A stretch of 64,000 bases of DNA, taken from the NCBI GenBank assembly GCA_026874595.1, contig CM049313.1:34997159-35061158 (forward strand), given 5' to 3'. The notes under the pieces were generated by a model. The model saw only the letters and a list, made by a program, of their open reading frames with translations, did no database searches and was not told the DNA's origin. Positions 24,302 through 64,000 of the stretch are shown in pieces. Source of the stretch: Sipunculus nudus. Its lineage: Eukaryota; Annelida; Sipuncula; Golfingiida; Sipunculidae. Position 1 is the stretch's first letter. Each line of letters begins with the position of its first letter. The translations under genes were made by a program, and so were the position numbers.

Positions 24302-24898
24302 TTCAAAAACCTAACGGTGATCTACGGTATGCGGTGACCGCAGCGGGTTGTGACCGAAGCTTAAGTATTCCTGCGGTCATAGAAACCGTACGGTACTCTA
24401 CGGTGTGCGGTGACAGCAGCGGGTTGTGACCGAAGCTTAAGTATTCCTGCGGTCATAGAAAACCGTACGGTACTCTACGGTGTGCGGTGACAGCAGCGGG
24501 TTGTGACCGAAGCTTAAGTATTCCTGATGTCATAGAAACCGTACGGTACTCTACGGTGTGCGATGACCGCAGCGGGTTGTGACCGAGGCTTAAGTATTCC
24601 TGCGGTCATAGAAACCGTACGGTACTCTACGGTGTGCGGTGACAGCAGCGGGTTGTGACCGAAGCTTAAGTATTCCTGCGGTCATAGAAACCGTACGGTA
24701 CTCTACGGTGTGCGGTGACCGCAGCGGGTTGTGACCGAGGCTTAAGTATTCCTGCGGTCATAGAAACCGTACGGTACTCTACGGTGTGCGGTGACCGCAG
24801 CGGGTTGTGACCGAGGCTTAAGTATTCCTGCGGTCATAGAAACCGTACGGTACTCTACGGTGTGCGGTGACAGCAGCGGGTTGTGACAGAGGCTTGAT
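24302..24898. repeat. 76-bp tandem array, about 7.5 copies
   Basis: TTAAGTATTCCTG starts at 24361, 24437, 24514, 24590, 24666, 24742 and 24818, a step of 76 bases (one of 77). Units are almost identical, with alternation between GACAGCAGC and GACCGCAGC and between CGAAGC and CGAGGC. The unit contains the palindrome CCGTACGG. GC-rich flanking DNA from 23900 repeats the words CGTACGG and CCGCAGG without a fixed period, as if an older form of the array. Confidence 0.93.
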
Positions 24899-26651
24899 GG
24901 AGTACCAGAACAAGGTTCGTGCAGGCATTTTAAAGAAAAGCCTATACACAGGCGATACATGAACTCGGACGGTATTCTTCCGGGGTTTTAAAAAAGATTA
25001 TATACAACAAAATATAATAGAAATATAATAATAATATATTCTTTTTTTTACACGTATATTATAACCAAATCACAACAAAATTAATATGCAAACCTTGAGT
25101 CTTGAATGCAGACTGATATACACTTACTTGTGAGCAAGAGGCGAAGGAATTGGCCCAATCTAAATGGGTGAATGGAAATCGTAGGAAGTGCGTTTTATCA
25201 ATAAATTAATTACTTTTCAGTTAACCTAAAAATATAGAGGCATTTAACTCTGATCTGTCATTAGGGGTTCGTGCGATTAGCGCATGCCATGCGCCTGCGT
25301 GGAGATCAATTTTGTGTTCGCTTGAAGGTGAAAGATATCAGAGTATTACCGACTTCATCCGGGCTACAAAAATTTAATTTGCTGTCCTCGGCTTCTCAAA
25401 ATAACAAGGACTGAAAGTTTGTATAAGCGAGCAAATACATACTTCATGGACCATGCCGATCAAGAATTAAGGCGATTTGATATTAACAATTCTGGAGGAT
25501 GAACTCGAGAGCACGTATATGGGGCTTCCGCAGGGGAGGCTGGTCCAAATACCGTACGGCGTGGAAAACAAAACTGGGGGTCTGAGGAAATGTTTGGAGC
25601 ATACGGATACCAATTGGCAGATTCAGGCAGACATTATTTTGATGATCTAAGTTGTTTTCGGATATCCATCGGATAAGGGATGGCTGTCACAAGTACAGAG
25701 AATCAAAATTAAATAGGATTTTATACACCCCCCCCTCCCGAAAACGTCGACGGTAGTCAAAGATATTTTGCAAAAAAAGTAAACTTCTAGGTATAAAAAT
25801 GCAGCCTTTTTCCTGTCTTTATGCATGCTATACAGCGTTCCTGTTATTATGCGATTGCTGTACCGTTGATATTGGACTAGGCTGACTGAACATTGTTCAC
25901 TTTTCAACAAGATAAAAATATTGTTTATTGTAGCAGCAACAATCCAGGGCCAAAGCCGAACTCTCCTAGAGTGTTCATAGATTAAAAGCATCTCGTGTGC
26001 AAAGTTTCATGTCAAGCCGATCCGTAAAACCCGTCATTGATAATTACGTGTCTCAAATCAATAAAGATATTTCGATACTCGATCCCTTATAAGGTAACTT
26101 TGAGGCGGTACAAAGAGGTTTCCGAGACCCCCTCCGATTAAAAAGTACTCGTTATTGAATCCATTCAGTTATAGACGAATTTAATCAACTCTGGGCTCGA
26201 TTTAGGCCCGAAGCTATCAGTCTATGACAGGAATAACAGAGAATGTGTTGAAGTTGTAAATTATAAAGCATTTACGTTAAGATAAACTGAAGGTATTATC
26301 GAACCGAAATATAACTGGCACTGTAGAATGATCGCCTTTTGGAGGGACTGCATGGGTTAAATCAATTTTGTGGCGACGACCCCCCCCCCCCCCCATATAC
26401 ACATTTTGGCAAGGAAGAGAACATCATACAAATAGATTCTCAGTTCACCCCCCCCCCCCCCCCCCCCCACACACGCACACATTTCAAAGGAAATTGCGCC
26501 CCTGGTGCCTAGTACTTAATTTCAGTTAGATTTGCCTGGCCATTTTGATATAAACTAACTTTCCCCATCTTTCCCGCATTTTCAACATTTTATTGGGCCC
26601 TTGAGAACTCCTTACCCACCCAGGCCATTTTGGCCTACCGGAAAAAAAATA
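24899..26651. other. No recognisable gene
   Basis: Intergenic AT-rich DNA with long C-runs at 26381-26394 and 26448-26468. No exon supported. Confidence 0.55.
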
Positions 26652-27090
26652 CTGTGGTTGCCTTTTTGTTCGCGGGGGTTTTAATTTTGCGATATTCGCG
26701 AATGGGAAATAATCGCGAAAATGAAACCCTCGGGAATAATTGGCCAGTTGAGTATGTTCTTCTTGTTCAGTGAAACCAATACTTGTATGTAAATAGTTTA
26801 GAACAGTGAGAAATTTAATAATTAATTTAATAATTACATTCAAGCAGGTATAGGGTAAACGTTCCCTTGAATTTGAACTACACTACCTGTGCTGTGTGTA
26901 TGGGACCATCGTTATGTAAGTAGAATAGCACAAACTCATGAATTATTCTCATTTTATAATGCACACAGGTATGGCTTTACCTAAGATTTGATATAGTTTC
27001 TGGTGAAATCGCGAAAATGAAACCCTCGCGAAACATTCAAAATTGAGAAATCGCGAAATTTCAGCCTCGCGAATATAAAGCCAACCACAG
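26652..27090. mobile_element. 439-bp MITE with CTGTGGTTG / TCGCGA inverted ends
   Basis: The left end CTGTGGTTGCCTTTTTG and the right end in reverse CTGTGGTTGGCTTTATATT match closely; both are followed by TTCGCG. TA flanks both ends (26650-26651, 27091-27092). TCGCGAAAATGAAACCCTCG also occurs twice inside. Too short to encode a transposase. The TA target points to a Tc1/mariner-type helper. Confidence 0.8.
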
Positions 27091-27092
27091 TA

Positions 27093-28307
27093 TGTAAACC
27101 AGCCAATACATTTTAAGAATAATGGGACTTCCGCATTTTAAAGCATTTTCTTGTGGTTTTTTTTAATTCCTGCCCCCCCCCCCGAGACCCATTATGCCCT
27201 TCTCTATTACTTGTGATTTAAACTATATACGCCAACGACAAAGACCAATCAAATTTCCGCGTTTTAAAGCATTTAATTAGGCACAAGAAGACTCAAATGC
27301 CGACCCGGGCCTATTTAGCCCTCTTTGATTAGGAAGGTGAAGCTGTTTTATGCAAGTTTAAAGACGAGCCAAGAGATTTCCTAGTGTTCTTTGAATGTTG
27401 GAAATATTGGAAACTTCTGACCAGGCCCCTTTATGCCTTCGGGTCAGTCCTCATGAAAAATTTATACATAAACTTATACCCCGCACTTTCTTGTGCCTTG
27501 TGGGACACTCCCGGCGGCAATGACCCTCTTGAACTCTCCTGACTAAAATTTTTATAAGCTAAAATAAATAACATTTTATTTGGCCACATAAGATATGCCG
27601 GACCGGGGGCTGGCTGACCCACTCTCTCAGAGGACCTGTGTACACCTTATCCTTAGGTACAACAAAACCGCAACTGGTTTTAAATCATTTACGGGTAACA
27701 GCAAATTTTCAAGGGACTGCCTGGCGTGTAACATGTGGTGGTTAACAGGTGGCGGGTGCATATGTGAATCTGTGATGGTGGTTCCCCTGTGGTTTAGGCA
27801 CCATCAAGCTTGCTATACGTATTAAATAGATAAAGGTACAGATCTGTTATAGCATTAATGATTTGGGCTTAAACATTTCCGGTCACATTTTTCTGAAAAA
27901 ATTTTTTTTAAACTAAATTCATTGAAAATGAAAAAGTTATAGTCAGCAAATCGATTTTGGAAGCACAAGCCGTCCTCATTCTCTCTTGTTGTAACAAACA
28001 ATTCCACTGCTGCAGCAGGGGTGGATTAAGGGGTGCACAGGAGGGTTAATACACAAAGTATTTTAAGATCATGATGGATTAAAATTACCCAAGTTTGTGC
28101 ACTTCAGCTGAAATTTTCAAAAGGTGTCTGCACCCCATGTGGTGAAAACCCCCTCCGTCACCCTCCTCTTCTGCACCCCTACCCCCAATACCCATCCTGT
28201 ATCTGTATCTTAAGTCTCTCTCATATCGGCTGTGCAGTGCAGCCAAAGATGTCACAGCATTCTCTCTCATACAAACGCAACATGACAACCAGATGCAGCG
28301 AGATATT
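27093..28307. other. No recognisable gene
   Basis: Region downstream of the RPL17 polyadenylation signal. A C-run lies at 27174-27183. Nothing else can be supported. Confidence 0.5.
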
Positions 28308-28313
28308 TTTTAT
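28308..28313 (-). terminator. RPL17 polyadenylation signal AATAAA
   Basis: AATAAA on the minus strand, 18 bases past the stop codon. A very short 3' UTR like this is typical of ribosomal protein genes. No other signal is closer. Confidence 0.75.
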
Positions 28314-28331
28314 TCATGGAACAATGACTGC

Positions 28332-35019
<6,688 letters not shown>

Positions 35020-35945
35020 CTTTGCGTAACTGAAAGAAGAATATTATCCATTGAAAATGTGAAACTGAAAGATGCACGAGTACTTAAGTGGCAAAACAAT
35101 CATTAATGAAATCTGGGTTTGGTGCTTTCAACCTTGTTGTGAATCAAACGTCATGCTATTGAAAGAATCCTTTTTCCGGCCTCTGGCTCTCACAGCAAAA
35201 TTGAGGAATTTCGGGATCCCATTGGCATTGAACTAACAGTAACAAGTATCAGATACAGTGCACCATACATAAATTCCTGTTTTTTTATTATTATCGAAAT
35301 ATACCACTGACTCTTAATTAACGAAATTATTTTGATATATTTGATCATATTTAAAATCATAAGTCTTGTGATAAGGCTTTCTATAATCTACATTACAAGT
35401 CATTACTAGTACTACATCAGAGTACAACTGAAAAGTTACGTCGATCCGAAAAGTGAATGAAGCCGTCAGGCGTCATGCCAAGACGTCCACTTATCGACAC
35501 GACTTAACTAATATTAAGAATTTTACCACAACAGCAGCCAGTTTTAACCAAAACAGCGGAACAGATAATGCATCGGTCAAAACTGGCCATACTCCTAAAA
35601 TACTGACATTCATTTAATATACACACTTGCGTGTTCTATACGGCAAGTGGACATGGCATTTAAATCATTGAGGACACCCGATTTCCCAGGCTTTTGGAAA
35701 TATTTCAGTGGATAAGCTGGTGTTGTTTTTAAAAGGCATTAATAGTTTGAGAATTTGACTTGGAGAGGGCATTGGTTTTAGTTCGATTATGGGCCCAGGG
35801 GCGCAGATGGACTAGGATTTTGTATCGCACTATGATCGAGGCAACACCAACCCTTGCTCGCTTGCCGGAAGAGGAAATCAAAGGGTTGTACCGTAAATAA
35901 CATAGGCGATGTGCAGTGGCGTCCCCTGCCGAGCTACCCGGTGAA

Positions 35946-35948
<3 letters not shown>

Positions 35949-35995
<47 letters not shown>
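35949..35995. repeat. (CT)n microsatellite
   Basis: About 23 perfect CT units. Confidence 0.95.
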
Positions 35996-35997
<2 letters not shown>

Positions 35998-36315
35998 GAT
36001 GATTATATCTTAACACAGTATTGTCATCGTCTTCATTTAAATAAATGTGGATTGATTCTAGAGCTGGAATGGATAATGGATTATAAATATGATTATCATC
36101 TGAGCACTGTGAATGGGTATGGATATGCACATGTGTACAGGCAGAATTTTAAAAAAAGGTGATCAGTAGGAAAACCATTCATATTATGTTTGCTTAAACT
36201 GTTTTATGTAAAATGCAGTTGTGAATAAAGGTATAACTATATCTTAACTACAACATTTAGTTATGAAAAGTAAAGACCAAACGGAAACAAATATTCGTTT
36301 TAACTTTAACTATGA

Positions 36316-36425
36316 TAATATAATAAAATATAATATAATATAATATAATATAATATAATATAATATAATATAATATAATATAATATAATAAAATATAATA
36401 TAATATAATATAATATAATATAATA
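36316..36425. repeat. (TAATA)n pentanucleotide array
   Basis: About 20 units of TAATA with two interruptions (AAAATA). The complementary motif forms an array at 39265-39345 in the opposite orientation. Confidence 0.93.
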
Positions 36426-36607
36426 TGATTTGACATAACATAACATCATATAAAATAATATAATATGGGAAATTATCTTGTATTTGAACTCTTAAGGGAA
36501 TGAAAGAGAATCGTAGTAAAAGATATTTTTTTTGTCAACTTTATAAAACAACCATCAGTGTCCACCTGACATTACTACACCTAAATACAACACTTAAAAA
36601 TTCTTAT

Positions 36608-37385
36608 AACGCCTTCGTGAAGGATATATGAACTTGTTTATCAGCAACATGTTCATAAACACAGTAATGTTGACGTCCACAAAAAGGAAAAACATGAAAC
36701 TTAAGTGGTAAGTTGCATATATGCGGAGGTAGAAAGGCTACTTGTTGCAAAACGCTATTTGCAAAGCTCTGGCATATCTGACATGCTGCAAGCGCCAGAT
36801 CGGCCCTCTGCCATTATGGCCAGATTACTGGCTTGCCAGAGTGCCTGGACATCTAACTCTGAGGATCGCATTGTAAGGCCCCATGAGGATGCAAATATTT
36901 TCGTCATTTTTGACAACGCCTCATTACTTACAAGTATCGTGTAACTTCAAATAAACCCACTAGACCTTTTAATAAGTTTCTTATCTCTCCTCTACCATGT
37001 GTGTGAAATATTCCGTTATAACCCAATATATTCGTATATTGTTCTGCATGCACGGGAGATTTCTGCCTGCGACCTGCCTGCTGACTGTATGTGGAGATAC
37101 GATTATAAAGCGTGGCGTGGACTTGCAGGGCGGTTCTAAATTTAGTTTGTGTCACGACTCAGTAGAGGTTCCTAACTTAGTCGTGTTTGTCACGGCTAAC
37201 ATGCTGCCAGATGCCTTGTTGAATTTCTTTTGATTACTTTCGCGGGCCTCCACATAATATAAAAACGTTAGTATAAACAAAACAAGCATCCTGCGGTGAT
37301 ATCCACGTTTTCTGACCTATTTAAAAAAAAGCTCCAAGGGATTACCTTTAGTTTATAAAGGTCAGATAGATGATTGGGCCTCTTT
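36608..37385. repeat. Degenerate dispersed repeat, copy 2
   Basis: Shares GAAAGGCTACTTGTTGCAAA and CAAGGGATTACCTTTAGTTT with 23489-23900. It also shares ATGAGGATGCAAATATTTTC (36883) with an RPL17 intron segment at about 31070. The family is not identified; an old DNA transposon is likely. Confidence 0.45.
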
Positions 37386-37606
37386 AAGCTACACTGAATA
37401 TTTCCTGTGCCTTTTTGGTTACATGAGAGAATAATGGCTTAATTGTTCTTTGGATTAAAGGTAAACGCATTATCCGCTGTAGTGCTTGGAAAATCGTTTG
37501 TTTCAAACCTGACGGTCTTGCTCTTCCTGCATTTCTCATTTATACGCAGTCGTTATATATTTTAGTTATCTAAAGCTTTTTATTAAATTTATATTGAATT
37601 GCATGC

Positions 37607-38886
37607 AGGGTTGACAAGTTTCTGCCATTGCCACTTCTGCCGCGGTTTCTGCCCGGCAACTGTCGTGCTGCAGAAATACCTTTCTGCCCTTGTTTCTGCC
37701 ATAAGGACAGAAATACCCTGAAAACTGATAAAGTGAATATATAAAAGTTAACCAATTTAAACATGACAGCAAATACAGCAGTAATATAGCAGTAATGAAA
37801 ATGACCAAGGTGTAAATTTTTTACAGAATATATTAATAATAACTGAGGGGTCCAGGTACTCCCTGAAGTTGGAAGGCCTGAGAAACATAAACTAAAGGGG
37901 GGGGGGGGGCGGAGGGGGGGGGGGGCTTAACTGATCATGCACTCTGTCAATAATAAGCTTAACTTAAGCAAGGTTCCAGCATGTGCCAAAAATCAGAGGC
38001 TATATGTTAGCATAGTCATCATAGTCAACATTATGTCACGCGTGAAAGAGATCTTTCCAAATAACTCTCATCAATAATAACCACTGGACTCAGGCTTGCC
38101 ATCCCTAACCCCGAAGGTGCCTATAGCCTGAGGAGAGCGCTACTGGACCTTGGCTTTGTTACATCATTTCAGGTACCAGTGACACACGAATGACTTTATA
38201 AACAAGTCTAATGCACATCAGCAAACATAAAGGGCTGTGATAATGATATAAACGGAGCCTGGGAACCAATGTGCCACACATACACACGGTCTCCTGCTCA
38301 TGAACCTACAGGACAGTACAGGCTCTCAGAGCTCCCAGTCAACTGGAAATCATGCATCACTTACACCTGAAAATTTCTAAGAGTCAAAAACAGCCCTGTA
38401 TTTACTATACATCACCCGAGACACTAGAGTTGTTATAAATCTCTTATTTATGAATTTGGGCTAATTTCGTTTTATGCAAAATCCTGTTTTCAGCTGGCAG
38501 TAAAAACCAGTTTTTAATCCTGTTGCTTATACATCGACCCCCTCTACCTGCATAGAACCTGAAAACCTTGGCTTGTTACAGAAAGTGAAGAGACACATTG
38601 GCCATTATTATCATTGAATAAATTGGCACTTTGGGTCTAAACTATCATTGACTGCCAGGAATTGAATAAAATGACTTTCATTTCTTAATAAATTAATGCT
38701 TGTATTTAAGACAGCTTTTGAATTATAAAGATTATTATCTCTTATTAAAATACAATATATTATGATAATTTAACTTCCATTTCTGCCCGGCAGAAAGACA
38801 TTTCTGCCTGGCAAAATGGTTTTCTGCCTTAGTTCTGCCATCGGCAGGGCAGAAATATTTTTCTGCCCGGCTGAAAACCAACCATG
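37607..38886. mobile_element. 1.28 kb element with TTTCTGCC-rich inverted ends
   Basis: Begins CAGGGTTG and ends CAACCATG (7 of 8 as an inverted pair). The first 110 bases repeat TTTCTGCC and the last 120 repeat it together with GGCAGAAA, so the ends are multiply self-complementary. The inside is unrelated AT-rich DNA with two G-runs (37898-37925). No target duplication was found, so the boundaries are approximate. Confidence 0.55.
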
Positions 38887-40032
38887 AATCTACAGGTTAT
38901 GCTGACGACATTCACTGAGGCACTCATGATTTTATATAAAAAGAGAAAATATTTACGTTTGAATTATTATGTGTTTGGATACGATTTATATAAAGGCTCA
39001 TTTTGGGTATAACTAAGAACTTTAAACATCATGATGGTAGATTTTTCATGTAGACAAATTCTGGAGCAAAATATTCTGTACGTGTTAAATTCATATTAGA
39101 GTGGATTAGATTAGATTAGATATTAGATTTGTTAAGGATACTTTTCTTTAAAAAAATTTAATTTCTGAAATTAATAAAAAAGAGGAATTGAAATTTACCT
39201 GATTAATTATGTAGATGTATATGTTATATATCATATTGTATCATTACATATTTCATTGCACTGCATTATATTACATTATATTATATTATATTATATTATA
39301 TTATATTATATTATATTATATTATATTATATTATATTATATTATACTGCGGTTTCCTATCATATTACAACGTTTCACCATTAAATATTGAATTATGCAAA
39401 TAAATAAAATAATTTAAAATATATAAAAAATAATAAGTTTATATTCTCAACGAATTCTCTCTATAAGTTAAGATTAACAAAGACACTTTAATCCGTGATT
39501 TGGCATTTAATTTTTATATACGTAATCATCACGTAATGGTATCGTTTGTGTACACAAATCTTTACAGCAGAAATTTTGCCAAAGTTAAAAAATGGACTGG
39601 TATCTTATGTAATGTCGAGCGACCGAAGATTATAAGATGAAGTAGACCATTCTAAATTTACATATGTGCACTAAAATATATAAAGTATCGAATATTTAGC
39701 TGGGGGACCCGGGTTACAGAAGACAAGTCAACGAAAAGATAATGACAAAAGTCAGGCCAACACGAGATTTTAAAAGTGCCCTCATACTAGCTATAAAAAG
39801 TTATATACAAAAATACCCATTTAATTGTAATGATTGACAGAAAATATGTTTCTGTTAGATACAAATTCCTTATTCCAACTATAGTCTCAACGAATACTAT
39901 AATTTTTCCAGTTCTATGTATAGGCCTACATCCCATCAAGATAGGTGGACACTAGTTCAGCGGTTTACTGGTGTCTTGACTGGTACCGACTCATTTTTAT
40001 TTTAAAGGAGGTAGAAAAGGCCGGTTAAAAGT
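38887..40032. other. Intergenic, upstream of LONP1
   Basis: Contains the ATTAT pentanucleotide array (39265-39345). No exon seen. The LONP1 promoter presumably lies in the last few hundred bases. Confidence 0.5.
39265..39345. repeat. (TTATA)n pentanucleotide array
   Basis: About 16 units; it is the reverse complement of the TAATA motif at 36316-36425. Confidence 0.93.
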
Positions 40033-40040
40033 ACTTCCGG
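40033..40040 (+). promoter_or_regulatory. Ets/GABP-type site upstream of LONP1
   Basis: ACTTCCGG (reverse complement CCGGAAGT), a perfect core Ets/GABPA (NRF-2) motif 79 bases before the LONP1 start codon. GABPA sites near the transcription start are common in nuclear genes for mitochondrial proteins. One eight-base match is suggestive, not proof. Confidence 0.4.
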
Positions 40041-40118
40041 AGACAAGCTCAGGACATCAGGTTATAATCGGGCGTGAGTGTCGTGAACTCGAGAATATTC
40101 TGTGAATACAGACTCGGC

Positions 40119-63103
<22,985 letters not shown>

Positions 63104-63690
63104 GTAAGAAATTCATCCTTAAAATAAAGAACAAACTTTCTTGCTCTCAGTCAGGGCTTCTGCTGACTACTGTATGTTCTATACACTAGTATTTTCCTAT
63201 GAAAAAAAGACTCCCGTATTTTCCAGCATTTAGACTGATATATCCCATATTTTTTTCTCACTGCACAATCATATTCCCAAATCCCAATATAATCATTATT
63301 ACTGAATAATCATTGTAACTAAACCTTTATTTATTGAAAATATGCAGCTCTGTGGTGAATCTGTCCATATAAGTGATACAGTCAAACAAGCGAAGCCAAC
63401 TAAACCTATGAAACAGACCTTAAGAAGTTGCTTGTAGAATAGATTTTTATGTTAATCTAACATACAAACAACAATTATGCAATGAAACTTGGATCTTGAT
63501 GCATTTTTCAAGGTCACATAAGTAGTCTTGGTGGATGACATTGCCCCATCTCAAATTTCATACAGGTATTTAAAACCTTTTTCTTCCACCTTCTCCACAA
63601 AAGGTGGGGGACATAACAGATCTGTTCCACAGATCACCTTTTTAATTGTCCAAGTTAGACTTGCATCCATATTTGTTAGCAGTCTTTTTT
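63104..63690. other. LONP1 intron 19, nothing else seen
   Basis: Intron sequence after the donor at 63104. No further Lon exon is recognisable; the next expected coding block (G-S-T-L-F-V-E-like) is absent. Confidence 0.7.
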
Positions 63691-64000
63691 TAGCTCGGCT
63701 GACTGTAAGTCATCTGAGCTATAGCGATCACTCTTTGTCTGTCGTCCGTCCGGCCGTCATCTGGCCGTCTGTCCGTTAACAAGGCACAAATCGTAACCAC
63801 TGGACCTGGAATCTTCTTACTTTACATCCAGAAAGGTCCATGATAAATCTCCTTGGAAACCTGGAATTAGGTCTCTGTTACCCATATCCTTCGAGCTATG
63901 GGGCCCCAAAGTACCCCCCAGAATAGTGAAAAATTTCATACAAAAACTTCAATATCTCATTAACTACATCACTGATGGTCGTGATTTTTGGCATACATAT
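63691..64000. mobile_element. Left part of a second GTCCGTCC element, cut by the window edge
   Basis: TTTTAGCTCGGCTGACTGTA then AAGTCATCTGAGCTATAG and a GTCCGTCC tract correspond to the start of the element at 49351. The sequence continues to the window end without a right terminus. Confidence 0.7.

Larger units (their letters stand above)
35030..37606. other. Intergenic; RPL17 non-coding first exon and promoter should lie here
   Basis: The acceptor at 35030-35032 requires an upstream exon of RPL17 in this stretch, but I could not fix its position. Also present: (CT)n at 35949-35995, a TAATA array at 36316-36425, and a dispersed-repeat copy at 36608-37385. Confidence 0.5.

Noticed and set aside
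24065-24314. Overlapping frames on both strands in GC-rich DNA
   Set aside because: High GC removes stop codons; the region is part of a GTACGG-rich repeat zone and has no family match.
40074-40118. Upstream extension of LONP1 exon 1
   Set aside because: It starts at GTG with an in-frame TAA just before; the ATG at 40119 has the targeting peptide immediately after it.

Overview
This is animal nuclear DNA: AT-rich, gene-poor, with spliced genes (GT-AG introns) and many microsatellites and interspersed repeats. The protein families, the tRNA-derived SINEs and the repeats rich in GTCCGTCC suggest a lophotrochozoan, most likely a mollusc such as a bivalve. That placement is an inference, not something the sequence proves.

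Three genes can be supported. (1) 15452-16456, minus strand: an apparently intronless 334-residue secreted protein with a C-terminal cystine-knot domain of the Trunk/Noggin type, i.e. a Trunk-like growth factor. (2) 28332-35019, minus strand: a complete six-coding-exon gene for ribosomal protein L17 (uL22, 185 residues). (3) 40119-63103, plus strand, running off the right edge: the mitochondrial AAA+ protease Lon (LONP1). Nineteen coding exons encode 835 residues, covering the targeting peptide, the substrate-binding N domain and the whole ATPase module. The serine-lysine protease active site lies beyond the window. The RPL17 and LONP1 coding starts diverge, about 5.1 kb apart. Both are housekeeping genes, one for cytosolic translation and one for mitochondrial protein quality control; nothing here shows that they work together or with the Trunk-like factor.

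Layout: 1-15.4 kb holds no recognisable gene. It contains a 1.8 kb TA-flanked inverted-repeat element (4897-6705), a cluster of CRE sites (10.87-11.26 kb), a complete SINE with target duplications (12183-12598) and a 22-bp tandem array (14.7-15.0 kb). From 16.5 to 28.3 kb come long TA microsatellites, a Helitron-like element (20229-21248), a 76-bp tandem array (24.3-24.9 kb) and a 439-bp MITE (26652-27090). The 35-40 kb gap holds CT and pentanucleotide arrays and a 1.28 kb inverted-repeat element. LONP1 is stretched over more than 23 kb by insertions in its introns: an 0.8 kb TIR element, a 2.6 kb element nested in a SINE tail, a second Helitron-like copy, a 1.1 kb TIR element whose sister copy sits in an RPL17 intron, and a different SINE whose core resembles the V-SINE conserved domain.

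No tRNA, rRNA, CRISPR or prokaryotic-type feature was seen. Many long open frames begin at GTG or TTG or come from repeats, and were discarded.
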